From: an uncultured Bariatricus sp.
Lineage (GTDB): Bacteria > Bacillota > Clostridia > Lachnospirales > Lachnospiraceae
Assembly (NCBI GenBank): GCA_934307065.1
Contig: CAKRCD010000010.1
Span: 1-64,000, forward strand
DNA length: 64,000 nucleotides
Direction: 5' to 3'
Shown: positions 35,319-44,603 of the stretch, in pieces
How the letters are laid out: every line of letters starts with the position of its first letter
Numbering within the stretch: the stretch's first letter is position 1
Position numbers and translations under genes: made by a program
The notes under the pieces: generated by a model
Told to the model about the DNA's origin: nothing
What the model saw: the letters and a program-made list of their open reading frames with translations, nothing else
Database searches by the model: none

Positions 35319-37061
35319 ATGCGCACTTCGAAACGAAGTTTTTGGATTTCCTGTTTCCTCATTTTCGCTCTCCTTCTCTCCGGATGCAATGTTTTCCAAT
35401 CATCTGCGTCAGAAAATACACGTTTTTCCAGATTTACCAACGATTTATTCTGTCAGGAAGTATCTTCCAACACTATCAATTTACATTACACTCTTCAAAA
35501 TCCATCCACCTATGGTTTGGAAAATGTACCTGTCACTTATGGACAGCTTTCTACAGATGACACGGCTGCCCGCGCTTCTGTAGAAAATTATCAGTCTGTC
35601 CTCCACTCTTTTCAGCGCAAGAAATTATCATCCGACAACCAGCTTACCTACGATGTACTGGATTTTTATCTGGATGTCTCTGCCCTTGGTGCAAAATACC
35701 TTCTGTATCAGGAGCCTCTTTCTCCGGTCAGCGGCACCCAGTCCCAGCTTCCCGTTGTGTTGTCCGAATATCAATTCTACTCGGCAGCAGACGTGGACAC
35801 TTATTTAGCTCTCCTCGCAGATACAACTACATATTTCCAGTCTGTCATTGACTTTGAGCAGGCAAAAGCAGATGCCGGACTTTTCATGTCCGATGACCAG
35901 TTGGAGGAAATTCTCTCCCAGTGTCAGGCATTTGTAAATTCCGGCACGGACAACTATCTCTATACTACCTTTGAAGAACGGATTGAAAAATTAGATGAAC
36001 TATCTGCAGAAGAAAAAAATGCTTACATTACATCCAATGCCAATGCCATAGAGTCCGACATTTTTCCTGCCTATCAATTATTAATCGCCGAGTTGAACAG
36101 GCTGTATGGGAAAGGATTAAACGAGAAAGGTCTCTGCTATTTACCGCAGGGAAAGAAATATTATGAATATCTGGTCCGCCAGTCTGCAGGACTTACCGAA
36201 TCCATACCGGAACTTCAGAAACTGGCAAAAAACCAGATGTTATCCGATATGCAGGCAATCGAAGAAATCGCACTTACCACAAGCACTACCGACGAGTCCG
36301 TCTTAGACCTTGCCAAACCTTCGTCTCTGTTAGATGATCTGAAAAAGAAAACAGGTTCTGCCTTCCCGGCTATCCCGGAAGTTGCGGCAGAGATTAAATA
36401 TGTTCCCGACTCCATGGAAGAATATTTAAGTCCTGCCTTCTATATGATTCCTGCCATTGATAATGCTTCGGAAAATGTCATTTACATCAATCAGGGGCAG
36501 GTGCTTACGGGTCTGAATCTCTACACTACTCTGGCCCATGAAGGTTATCCGGGACACCTCTACCAGACTGTGTACTATCATGCCAAAAATCCGGACCCTG
36601 TCCGCAATCTTCTGGACTTTGGCGGATATGTGGAAGGATGGGCTACTTATGCGGAAATGATGTCGTATTACATGGCACCACTTACTAAGACGGAAGCGAC
36701 GATTCTGCAGAAAAATAATTCCCTGATTCTAGGTCTTTATGCCTATGCTGATATGGGAATCCACTATGACGGTTGGAACTTCAATGAAATGGCACACTTC
36801 TTCCGCAATTACGGAATCACAGATGCACAGGCTCTGCAGGCGATTTACCGGCTTATCATCGGCAGCCCTGCCAACTATTTGAAATACTACCTAGGCTATG
36901 TGAAATTCTATACCCTAAAACAAGAAATCGCCGCCAGGCTTGGCGACGATTTCTCACAAAAAGCATTTCATCAGACCGTACTGGATATCGGTCCCGCTCC
37001 ATTTTCCATGGTAGAAACATATACCCGGGAACATTTACTTCCCGCAAAATCCAGATTATAA
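35319..37061 (+). CDS. DUF885 family lipoprotein (putative metallopeptidase)
   Basis: A 580-residue exported lipoprotein. The signal peptide MRTSKRSFWISCFLIFALLLSGC has a lipobox LLSGC, and the start at 35319 has a GAGG site; the longer in-frame start is not supported. DUF885 proteins resemble M32-like metallopeptidases. The family motif AHEGYPGHLYQ, carrying the two His and Glu thought to hold zinc, and the downstream GGYVEGWATYAEMM are present. The substrate is unknown. Its last six bases overlap the end of the converging PTS-like gene. Confidence 0.88.
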   Translation: MRTSKRSFWISCFLIFALLLSGCNVFQSSASENTRFSRFTNDLFCQEVSSNTINLHYTLQNPSTYGLENVPVTYGQLSTDDTAARASVENYQSVLHSFQRKKLSSDNQLTYDVLDFYLDVSALGAKYLLYQEPLSPVSGTQSQLPVVLSEYQFYSAADVDTYLALLADTTTYFQSVIDFEQAKADAGLFMSDDQLEEILSQCQAFVNSGTDNYLYTTFEERIEKLDELSAEEKNAYITSNANAIESDIFPAYQLLIAELNRLYGKGLNEKGLCYLPQGKKYYEYLVRQSAGLTESIPELQKLAKNQMLSDMQAIEEIALTTSTTDESVLDLAKPSSLLDDLKKKTGSAFPAIPEVAAEIKYVPDSMEEYLSPAFYMIPAIDNASENVIYINQGQVLTGLNLYTTLAHEGYPGHLYQTVYYHAKNPDPVRNLLDFGGYVEGWATYAEMMSYYMAPLTKTEATILQKNNSLILGLYAYADMGIHYDGWNFNEMAHFFRNYGITDAQALQAIYRLIIGSPANYLKYYLGYVKFYTLKQEIAARLGDDFSQKAFHQTVLDIGPAPFSMVETYTREHLLPAKSRL

Positions 37062-38108
37062 ATCCAGTTTTAAGTCATTTTCCTTAATCCATCCGTGCTT
37101 CCGCATTGGTGCTGCGAATAACATCGTAAGCACTGCCGGAAGCACAAAGCAGATGAGAACCAGACCCATCCAGTCCATTCCCGTGATTGCCGTTTTGGTT
37201 CCTTCTGCAATATCATTCAGCCATCCGGTATACACCCCAATCTGTCCGACCAGTCCACAAGTACCCATTCCGGAAGCTACCGCAGCCCCATTCATTTCCA
37301 TATGAAATACACAAGTTGCAAGCGGACCTGTCACAGCAGATGCCAGAATTGGTGGCAGCCAGATTCTCGGATTCTTCACAATATTTCCCATCTGCAGCAT
37401 AGAAGTTCCTATTCCCTGGGCGAACAGTCCGCCCCATTTATTTTCTTTGAAGCTCATTACTGCAAATCCTACCATCTGCGCACAGCACCCGGCAACCGCA
37501 GCTCCTCCGGCAAGTCCGGTAAGGGAAAGTGCTGCACAGATTGCTGCACTGCTGATTGGAAGGGTAAGGGCGATTCCCATAATTACGGAAATCAGAATTC
37601 CCATGAAAAATGGCTGTAATTCTGTCGCCCACATAATCGCAAGTCCTACACTGCTGGCTGCTTTTCCAATGGTCGGTGCACAGACATCTGCAAGCAATAC
37701 ACCCACCGCAATGGTCACAAATGGGGTAACGATAATATCGATTTTTGTTTCCTTGGAAACCAGTTTGCCACACTCTGCTGCCACAATCGCAACAATAAGT
37801 ACTGCCAGCGGTCCCCCCGCTCCCCCAAGTTCATTTGCCGCCATTCCTACGGAAACCAATGAAAACAGAACCAATGGAGGGCACTGCAGTGAAAATCCAA
37901 TTGCAACCGCCATAGCTGCTCCCGTTGCACCTTTCGCATAACCGCCAACCAGAACCAAAGCTTCTATCCCAAGCTGTTCTCCTAATGTACTGATGATTGT
38001 ACCAATAAGCAATGACGCAAACAATCCCTGTGCCATAGCTCCCAGACAATCAATCCCATATCTTTTCGCTGAAAAAATTACATTTTTTCTTTTTAAAAAT
38101 TCTTTCAT
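37056..38108 (-). CDS. PTS EIIC_2-type membrane protein
   Basis: A 350-residue polytopic membrane protein rich in Gly and Ala, with about nine hydrophobic segments (GIDCLGAMAQGLFASLLIGTI, LQCPPLVLFSLVSVGMAANELGGAGGPLAV, PTIGKAASSVGLAIMWATELQPFFMGILIS). It matches the small EIIC-like family (PF13303 type) that lacks attached IIA or IIB domains. The transported compound is unknown and no PTS partner lies nearby. The start at 38108 follows AGGGGAAA; the 18-residue extension is unsupported. Confidence 0.8.
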   Translation of the reverse strand: MKEFLKRKNVIFSAKRYGIDCLGAMAQGLFASLLIGTIISTLGEQLGIEALVLVGGYAKGATGAAMAVAIGFSLQCPPLVLFSLVSVGMAANELGGAGGPLAVLIVAIVAAECGKLVSKETKIDIIVTPFVTIAVGVLLADVCAPTIGKAASSVGLAIMWATELQPFFMGILISVIMGIALTLPISSAAICAALSLTGLAGGAAVAGCCAQMVGFAVMSFKENKWGGLFAQGIGTSMLQMGNIVKNPRIWLPPILASAVTGPLATCVFHMEMNGAAVASGMGTCGLVGQIGVYTGWLNDIAEGTKTAITGMDWMGLVLICFVLPAVLTMLFAAPMRKHGWIKENDLKLDL

Positions 38109-38177
38109 TTTCCCCTGTCTCTCTTTCTGTATTCTCATATGTGTTTTCATGTGTCTTGTCATATGAGTTTACAGATT

Positions 38178-38236
38178 ATTATCCACATTTTTCTCGATTC
38201 GTCAACCTTAAATTTTCATGATATGCGAATATCATG
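38178..38236 (-). promoter_or_regulatory. Promoter and upstream palindrome of the EIIC_2 gene
   Basis: On the minus strand -35 TTGACG (38200-38205), 16-base spacer, -10 GATAAT (38178-38183). Eleven bases upstream of the -35 lies a perfect palindrome CATGATAT-GCGA-ATATCATG (38217-38236). The position upstream of -35 suits an activator site, though it is also just past the spmB stop. Confidence 0.6.
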
Positions 38237-38265
38237 CTGAATCGCATAGATAAAATGAATGTCTT

Positions 38266-38793
38266 TTATCCCATCATACCTGCCAGAATCACACTGACAA
38301 TCAGCCCTCCCAGCGTGGAAAGTAATGCCCCCGCCAAAGTATATCTGGTTTTCTTTATCTTTGCAGTCATATAATACACAGACATGGTATAGAAAATCGT
38401 TTCCGTACAGGACATAGAAATAGATGCAATCCGCCCAAGATAGGAATCCGTTCCAAATTCCTTATATACATCCAGCAACAGCCCTGTTGCTGCGGAGGAA
38501 GAAAACATTTTCACTAAGGTTAACGGCACAAGTTCTCCGGGGAATCCAATATTTTCACTAAATCTCCCCAGAAATGCGCCCATCCATTCCAGAAACCCCG
38601 AAGACCGTAAAACCCCCACGCCTACCATCAGTCCAATCAAGGTCGGCATAATCTGAATCACGGTTTTAAATCCACTTTCCGCCCCCTCAATAAAGGCATG
38701 GTAAACCTCCACCTCCATGCTGATTCCGTACACTACAATACCAAGCAACAGGCATGGCACAATAAACTCCGATACATACAGAAAAATTTTCAT
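38266..38793 (-). CDS. spmB: Spore maturation protein B
   Basis: A 175-residue membrane protein with the nucleoside-recognition (Gate) fold: FIVPCLLLGIVVYGISMEVEVYHAFIEGAESGFKT, MPTLIGLMVGVGVLRSSG, SCTETIFYTMSVYY. SpmA and SpmB act together in dehydration of the spore core. It lies 83 bases downstream of spmA. The ATG at 38793 follows GGTGGAG; a TTG one codon earlier is not needed. It shows the organism belongs to a spore-forming line. Confidence 0.93.
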   Translation of the reverse strand: MKIFLYVSEFIVPCLLLGIVVYGISMEVEVYHAFIEGAESGFKTVIQIMPTLIGLMVGVGVLRSSGFLEWMGAFLGRFSENIGFPGELVPLTLVKMFSSSAATGLLLDVYKEFGTDSYLGRIASISMSCTETIFYTMSVYYMTAKIKKTRYTLAGALLSTLGGLIVSVILAGMMG

Positions 38794-38876
38794 CAAAAAA
38801 ACTCCACCAAATCACTCTTTACAAGTGTATTCAGTGAAGTTTTCTTCCATGCCCTCTTCCATCATGACCTTTTTCA

Positions 38877-39479
38877 TTATCGTTTATTCCAGTCCATTAT
38901 TTTACAGAAAATTACCGCAGTGAAAGTACTGATCAAAGTAGCCAGAATCCCCGGACCTACAATGGCAGCCGGACTCACACTTCCGTACTGGCTCCGATAG
39001 GCAATTACTGTCATCGGTATCAACTGCAAAGAGGAAATATTCAGAATCAAAAACGTACACATCTCATTGCTTGCTGCCTGTGCCTCTCCTCCATATATCC
39101 TGCATCGCTCCCGGTGCAGTTCCCCCAGAGACTCCATTGCCTTCAGTCCCGCAGGCGTAGCCGCCCATCCAAGTCCTAACACATTGGCGATGAAATTTGT
39201 CGCAATCAGCTGCCTTGCTGGATGATACTTCGGAAGCCTTGGAAACATAAATGAAAGAAACGGATCCAGCTTTCTCGCGGCACTTTCTATAATCCCTGCT
39301 TTCTTTGCAATTTCCATAAAGCCGGACCAGAAGGACATGACTCCTGCCATGGTAATGCACAAACTTACTGCCTCCTTGGAGGAATCCAGGGCAGCATCCG
39401 TAAGCTCCGGCACTTTTCCGGTAAACGAAGCGAAAATGACACCTATAATAATCATGCCCGCCCACAAATAATTCAGCAT
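38877..39479 (-). CDS. spmA: Spore maturation protein A
   Basis: A 200-residue membrane protein of the SpmA family with the nucleoside-recognition fold (FTGKVPELTDAALDSSKEAVSLCI, GVMSFWSGFMEIAKKAGI, NVLGLGWAATPAGLKAM, SNEMCTFLILNISSLQLIP). It is the partner of spmB directly downstream. AAGAGG precedes the ATG. Confidence 0.93.
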   Translation of the reverse strand: MLNYLWAGMIIIGVIFASFTGKVPELTDAALDSSKEAVSLCITMAGVMSFWSGFMEIAKKAGIIESAARKLDPFLSFMFPRLPKYHPARQLIATNFIANVLGLGWAATPAGLKAMESLGELHRERCRIYGGEAQAASNEMCTFLILNISSLQLIPMTVIAYRSQYGSVSPAAIVGPGILATLISTFTAVIFCKIMDWNKR

Positions 39480-39545
39480 TTCAGCCTCTTAACATCATTC
39501 TTCTTTTCATTATATGAATGATTTTCCAAAGATATGGTGCAAATT

Positions 39546-40826
39546 CTAAACTTCCGACATTTCTTCCGCTAAAGCTGACTTAGCCTCTAAAGCTTTCTTA
39601 TCCTTCGCATGTTCTGCTTCGAAAGCAAGCCGCATCTGCTCTACCTCTTCCTCGGTATATTCTTCCACCTCTTCTATAGTAACTTTCTTAATATGCTGCT
39701 TCTTCAGCCGCAGATAAACCACTTCACGAAACAAGGTATAGAACACCGACACAAGCGGAATAAAAATCAACATTCCTACAATTCCCATTAATTTTCCGCC
39801 AATACTGACTGCTGCCAACACCCAAATCGACGGCAGACCAACTGAACCGCCAACCACATGAGGATAGATCAAATTTCCCTCTATTTGCTGTAAAATCAAA
39901 AACAAAACCAGGAAGAAAACTGCCTTTTCCGGGCTGACCATAAAAATCATAAAAAAGCCCACCCAGCATCCGATAAAACCGCCAAACACCGGAATTAATG
40001 CCGTAAATGCAATGATAATGCCAATTAAAAGCGCATAAGGCAGGCGGAAAATGGTCATGGATACCACAAACATACTGCCTAAAATCACGGCCTCCACGCA
40101 CTGTCCTGCCAGGAAACTGGAAAATATTTTATAGGCAAGAGAGCAGACTTCCAGTACTGCCTCTGCTTTTCCCTTTGGCAGAAAGGCAAATATAATTTTC
40201 CGCATCTGCAAATGCAGCTTTTCCTTCTGAAATAAAATATAAATGGCAAAGGAAAATGCAATAAAGAAGTTCGCCACTCCGCTTACCACACTGCTTACTG
40301 CACTGACCGTGGTAGACATCATGCTCTCTGCGCCATTGCCCAGAAATCCCATAGCCCAGGACATAATTTTCTGCGGGTCGTATTCAATCTTATTTACCAC
40401 ACTCATCACTTCACTGTTATTATGGGTAAATTCTTTTACACACTCCTGAAGCTTCGGCAGAAATTCCGCGATGTTGCTTCCAAGTGAAGAAAAGGTCTCG
40501 CCAAGCTGCGGCACCAGCACAAACAGTACCAGTACAATCACAGCAATTACCAAAAGCAGGGTTACCACAAGACTCACTAGTCTCGCAAACCGTTCTTTCT
40601 TCTTGCCTTCCTCCTCTTTTTTCCCAAACAGCCTCTTTTCCACAAAGCTCATAGGCACATTGATGATAAAGGCAATTGCTCCTCCAAGCGTAAACGGAAA
40701 CACAATATCCCACAAAAAACTTAATACATCCAACACCACATCAAATTTCCAAAGTCCAACAAGACAAAGGATGGTAAATACAATCAGTTCCCTGATTTGT
40801 TTAAATGTCATCTGTTTTAAATCCAT
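39546..40826 (-). CDS. AI-2E family transporter
   Basis: A 426-residue protein with eight predicted membrane helices and a short charged C-terminal tail (EEVEEYTEEEVEQMRLAFEAE). Family signatures include FPFTLGGAIAFIINVPMSFVEKRLF, FRLPYALLIGIIIAFTALIPVFGGFIG and EGNLIYPHVVGGSVGLPSIWVL. Members move small compounds or ions, and the AI-2 role holds for only some of them, so the substrate is open. The ATG at 40826 is preceded by AGGAGAG. It stands 60 bases upstream of spmA on the same strand. Confidence 0.9.
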   Translation of the reverse strand: MDLKQMTFKQIRELIVFTILCLVGLWKFDVVLDVLSFLWDIVFPFTLGGAIAFIINVPMSFVEKRLFGKKEEEGKKKERFARLVSLVVTLLLVIAVIVLVLFVLVPQLGETFSSLGSNIAEFLPKLQECVKEFTHNNSEVMSVVNKIEYDPQKIMSWAMGFLGNGAESMMSTTVSAVSSVVSGVANFFIAFSFAIYILFQKEKLHLQMRKIIFAFLPKGKAEAVLEVCSLAYKIFSSFLAGQCVEAVILGSMFVVSMTIFRLPYALLIGIIIAFTALIPVFGGFIGCWVGFFMIFMVSPEKAVFFLVLFLILQQIEGNLIYPHVVGGSVGLPSIWVLAAVSIGGKLMGIVGMLIFIPLVSVFYTLFREVVYLRLKKQHIKKVTIEEVEEYTEEEVEQMRLAFEAEHAKDKKALEAKSALAEEMSEV

Positions 40827-40997
40827 CAAATCTCTCCTACTCTTATTACCGATTATAGGTATATTTCCACATTTTCATACAGTTAAAGAAAACTATATCT
40901 GTTTTTTATGATACTGTCAATTTCACTCGGTATTTCTTAATAAAGATTTAACTTTGTTCTATGATGAATAAATTAGGAAAGAATTTTCCTAATAAAC

Positions 40998-41035
40998 AAA
41001 AAAGGATACCCGACCTATATCAGCCGAATACCCTT
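40998..41035 (-). terminator. Terminator of the sugar ATPase gene
   Basis: On the minus strand GGGTATTCG pairs with CGGGTATCC around a 12-base loop, then TTTTTTG. It lies about 40 bases past the stop. Confidence 0.85.
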
Positions 41036-41075
41036 TGATGCTTTTTTATTTACTCTTCTATCTTACCTACTCCGA

Positions 41076-42188
41076 TTAGTTGGTAATTACCATTTCTGTC
41101 TCTTTATCAAATACATGAATCTTTTCTGCATCAAATGCAAAGGAAACCGTATCTCCGGTTCTTGCTGTAGTTCTAGGATCTACTCTTGCAGTCATACTTG
41201 CACCTTCATAGTCAAAGTATAAGTATACTTCTGCGCCGAGCATTTCATAGACACGAATCTTTGCATCAATTACAGTGTGTGGAGATGCCTGGATAAATGC
41301 AGGTTCGTCATGTACATCTTCCGGACGAATACCGAGAACGACCGTCTTTCCGTCATATCCGCCTTCGATTAATTTCTTTGCTTTTGCTTCCGGAAGCTCG
41401 ATTCCTGCCTGACCAACCTGAAGTGTCACTTTTTCGCCTTCTACCTTGCATACAGCATCTAAGAAGTTCATCTGTGGCGAACCGATAAATCCGGCAACAA
41501 ACAAGTTGCATGGGGTATCATAAAGTGCCTGTGGGGTATCTACCTGCTGCACAACACCACCGTTCATAACAACAATTCTTGTTCCAAGTGTCATAGCCTC
41601 TGTCTGGTCATGGGTAACATAAATGATGGTAGAACCAAGTCTCTGATGCAGCTTGGAAATCTCAATACGCATCTGTCCTCTTAACTTTGCATCCAGGTTA
41701 GAAAGTGGTTCATCCATAAGGAATACCTTTGGATTACGCACAATTGCACGACCCATGGCAACACGCTGTCTCTGTCCACCGGATAATGCTTTCGGCTTAC
41801 GGTCTAACAGATTTTCCAAATCCAGAATCTTTGCTGCTTCACGCACCATCTTATCAATCTGGTCTTTTGGAACCTTTCTTAACTTCAGACCAAATGCCAT
41901 ATTCTCATATACGGTCATGTGTGGGTATAATGCATAGTTCTGGAATACCATTGCGATATCTCTGTCTTTTGGTTCTACATCGTTCATTACTTTTCCGTCA
42001 ATCAGAAGTTCTCCTCCTGAAATCTCTTCCAGTCCGGCAATCATTCGAAGTGTGGTTGATTTTCCACATCCGGATGGTCCTACGAAAATAATAAATTCTT
42101 TATCTGCAATTTCTAAATCAAAGTCTTTTACTGCTTCATATCCGTTTGGATATACCTTCTTAATATGCTTTAATGATAAGCTTGCCAT
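41076..42188 (-). CDS. MsmX/UgpC-type ABC sugar import ATPase
   Basis: A 370-residue ATPase: nucleotide-binding domain with Walker A GPSGCGKST, LSGGQRQRVAMGRAIVR, Walker B LMDEPLSNLDAKL and switch His THDQTEAM, followed by the MalK-type C-terminal regulatory OB region (VLGIRPEDVHDEP, DPRTTARTGD). It sits alone with its own terminator and no permease or binding protein nearby. This is typical of MsmX/MsmK ATPases that power several oligosaccharide importers at once. GGAGG lies before the ATG. Confidence 0.9.
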   Translation of the reverse strand: MASLSLKHIKKVYPNGYEAVKDFDLEIADKEFIIFVGPSGCGKSTTLRMIAGLEEISGGELLIDGKVMNDVEPKDRDIAMVFQNYALYPHMTVYENMAFGLKLRKVPKDQIDKMVREAAKILDLENLLDRKPKALSGGQRQRVAMGRAIVRNPKVFLMDEPLSNLDAKLRGQMRIEISKLHQRLGSTIIYVTHDQTEAMTLGTRIVVMNGGVVQQVDTPQALYDTPCNLFVAGFIGSPQMNFLDAVCKVEGEKVTLQVGQAGIELPEAKAKKLIEGGYDGKTVVLGIRPEDVHDEPAFIQASPHTVIDAKIRVYEMLGAEVYLYFDYEGASMTARVDPRTTARTGDTVSFAFDAEKIHVFDKETEMVITN

Positions 42189-42308
42189 TGTTTTGCTTCC
42201 TCCTGTTACCCGGCTGTGTTCTCACACAACGCTCATGAAACACATTATAAATCTATCTCTTTCTTTCTGCCATAGCAGAACTGACCATTTTTTTACGAAA
42301 AAGATGTA

Positions 42309-42344
42309 CAAATTGCCCCAGTCTTTCAAAGACCGGGGCAATTT
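42309..42344 (-). terminator. Terminator of udk
   Basis: ATTGCCCC.GTCTT / AAGAC.GGGGCAAT, nearly perfect with a short loop, immediately past the udk stop. A/T-rich tails on both sides suggest it can work in both directions. Confidence 0.8.
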
Positions 42345-42346
42345 TA

Positions 42347-42964
42347 CTACTGTTCCAGATGATTTTTAATGTGATTTCTTATCATTTCCATTGCCGCCTG
42401 ATTGTAACCACCCTCCGGCACAATCACATTGGCATTTTTCTTACTCGGTTCTACATACTGTTCATGCATAGGTTTTACCGTCTCAATATACTGGTTGATA
42501 ACCGATTCCAGACTTCGTGCACGTTCCATAACATCGCGCTGGATTCTGCGGATAATACGCAAATCTGCGTCTGTATCTACGAAAATACGGATATCCATCA
42601 AATCGCACAAATCCTTATTTTCAAAAATCAGGATTCCTTCTACAATAATTACCTTGTTCGGTACAATGGTAATGGTATCCTTACTACGGTTATGAATGGT
42701 GTAATCATAAATTGGACATTCAATACTCTCGCCTTTCTTCAATGCCTTTAAATGTTCAATCATCAGTTCTGTATCAAAAGCATTGGGATGATCGTAGTTT
42801 AACCGGCTTCTCTCATCATAATCCATGTCATCATGTGCTTTATAATAATTATCATGCTTGATGACGGTTACCTGCTCCAAAAACTGTGCGGCAATCTGAT
42901 TCGTCAGTGTGGTTTTTCCGCTTCCTGAACCGCCTGCAATTCCAATAACCAAATAATCTCCCAT
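42347..42964 (-). CDS. udk: Uridine kinase
   Basis: A 205-residue P-loop kinase that phosphorylates uridine and cytidine in pyrimidine salvage. Walker A GIAGGSGSGKTT is followed by VIKHDNYYKAHDDMDYDERSRLNYDHPNAFDTE and IVEGILIFENKDLCDLMDIRIFVDTDADLR, all typical of Udk. The start at 42964 has AGGAGG eight bases upstream; an in-frame ATG seven codons earlier lies in front of it. It is 26 bases downstream of rsmI. Confidence 0.95.
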   Translation of the reverse strand: MGDYLVIGIAGGSGSGKTTLTNQIAAQFLEQVTVIKHDNYYKAHDDMDYDERSRLNYDHPNAFDTELMIEHLKALKKGESIECPIYDYTIHNRSKDTITIVPNKVIIVEGILIFENKDLCDLMDIRIFVDTDADLRIIRRIQRDVMERARSLESVINQYIETVKPMHEQYVEPSKKNANVIVPEGGYNQAAMEMIRNHIKNHLEQ

Positions 42965-42990
42965 TCCGGTTTCCTCCTTCTGCATCTTCT

Positions 42991-43833
42991 CTATTCCAGT
43001 AACGCCTTGTATACATCACGTTTTGCCATTCCTCTGTCCTTGGCAACCCGTTTCATTGCTTCTTTTTTGTCGATTCCCTGACCGGTATAATAATCCATAT
43101 GTTCCGAAAGACTCATTTCCTCCCATTTGTCCACGGCTTCCTGACGAATCTGTTCCCGGCTCTTTCCTTCCACTACAAGCACACATTCCCCTTTTGGCTC
43201 TGTGCTCTCATAATAGCTGACCGCCTCGGCAAATGTGGTCCGGAATGCAGTCTCATGCTTCTTCGTCAGCTCCCGGCATACAGTCAGTCTCCGCTCAATG
43301 CCAAATACTTCCTGCAATTCTTTTAAGGTTTTCACAAGTCTGTGCGGTGCCTCATACAAAATGATTGTCCGGGTTTCTTCTTTCAACTCATCCAGAATCT
43401 CCTGACGTTCCTTTTTATCTGTAGGAAGAAACGCTTCAAATGCAAATCTTCTGGTAGAAAGACCAGATAAGGTAAGCGCAGTAATGCATGCTGCCGGCCC
43501 CGGAAGTGAAGTCACTTCAATTCCGGCTTCATAGCACATTTTTACCAGTTCCTCCCCCGGGTCAGAAATGCCCGGTGTCCCTGCGTCTGTAATGAGGGCA
43601 ATATTGATACCCTCCTGCAGCTTTTCAATTAACTTATGCCCTTTTTCAATTTTATTATACTCATGGTAACTGGTCATCGGCGTTTTAATTTCAAAATGAT
43701 TCAGCAGCTTGATGCTGTTTCTCGTATCTTCCGCTGCAATCAAATCCACCTCTTTTAAAATGCGGATTACCCGGAATGTCATATCCTCCAGATTACCAAT
43801 GGGCGTTGCACATAAATATAATGTTCCTGCCAT
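42991..43833 (-). CDS. rsmI: 16S rRNA 2'-O-methyltransferase (C1402)
   Basis: A 280-residue tetrapyrrole-methylase-fold enzyme that 2'-O-methylates cytidine 1402 of 16S rRNA. Visible are GTLYLCATPIGNLEDMTFR, AAEDTRNS, ALITDAGTPGISDPGEELV and SLPGPAACITALTLSGL. AAGGAG precedes the ATG. It lies two bases after the tRNA methyltransferase stop, in a run of RNA-modification and DNA-replication genes (ricT, holB) kept together in many Clostridia. Confidence 0.95.
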   Translation of the reverse strand: MAGTLYLCATPIGNLEDMTFRVIRILKEVDLIAAEDTRNSIKLLNHFEIKTPMTSYHEYNKIEKGHKLIEKLQEGINIALITDAGTPGISDPGEELVKMCYEAGIEVTSLPGPAACITALTLSGLSTRRFAFEAFLPTDKKERQEILDELKEETRTIILYEAPHRLVKTLKELQEVFGIERRLTVCRELTKKHETAFRTTFAEAVSYYESTEPKGECVLVVEGKSREQIRQEAVDKWEEMSLSEHMDYYTGQGIDKKEAMKRVAKDRGMAKRDVYKALLE

Positions 43834-43835
43834 AG

Positions 43836-44603
43836 TTACTCCTTGTTCTTCTGTGCCATATGATAAAGTTCCAAAAGCTCCTCTGTGTACGCTCCGCTCC
43901 TGCTGCCGTCCTTCTCATACACAATCAGCGGTGCATCAACACTCATGCGGGATTTGGCCCCCTTAATTCCCTCAATCAGCACCATATTCGGTTCTTTGTC
44001 CACATAAGGATACACAAGCCGCATCCGCTTTGGCTCCAGTTTCATTTCCACCATTTTCGAAAGAATCTCTGCCAGCCGGAAAGGTCTGTGAACCATATAG
44101 AATCTTCCTCCCGGCTTCAGTACCCTGGCACTCTCTCTTAAAATATCATCCAAAGTACAAAGTACCTCATGCCTTGCAATGGCCTTGGCACTCTCTGCAT
44201 TTGCCATACCGTGACCGCCAATCATATAGGGCGGATTGGTGGTAATCACATCCATGGATTCTGCGCCAAATATAACAGAGGCTTCCTTGATATCCCCAGT
44301 GACAATATCCACCCTGTCTTCCATCTGATTGTGTTCCACACTTCTGTGCGCCATATCCGCACTCTCTTCCTGAATTTCCAATCCGGTAAAATGCTTTCCT
44401 TCGGTCTTCGCAGCTAAAAGAATCGGGAGAACTCCCGTTCCTGTCCCTAGGTCAAGAACACATTCTCCCGCTTTTACCTTTGCGAACGCACTAAGTAGTA
44501 CCGCATCCATTCCAAAACAGAACCTTCCCGGATGCTGTATTACTTCGTAGCCTTTTATCTGCAAATCATCTAATCGTTCACCCGGTTTCAGATTAATTGT
44601 CAT
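43836..44603 (-). CDS. TrmN6-like tRNA1(Val) adenine-N6 methyltransferase
   Basis: A 255-residue class I SAM methyltransferase. The SAM loop is VLDLGTGTGVLPILLAAK and the catalytic N6-adenine motif is TTNPPYM; an early segment YEVIQHPGRFCFGMDAVLLSAFA is typical of the TrmN6/YfiC group. It overlaps the ricT stop by 11 bases. The target (A37 of tRNA-Val) is inferred from the family. Confidence 0.85.
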   Translation of the reverse strand: MTINLKPGERLDDLQIKGYEVIQHPGRFCFGMDAVLLSAFAKVKAGECVLDLGTGTGVLPILLAAKTEGKHFTGLEIQEESADMAHRSVEHNQMEDRVDIVTGDIKEASVIFGAESMDVITTNPPYMIGGHGMANAESAKAIARHEVLCTLDDILRESARVLKPGGRFYMVHRPFRLAEILSKMVEMKLEPKRMRLVYPYVDKEPNMVLIEGIKGAKSRMSVDAPLIVYEKDGSRSGAYTEELLELYHMAQKNKE

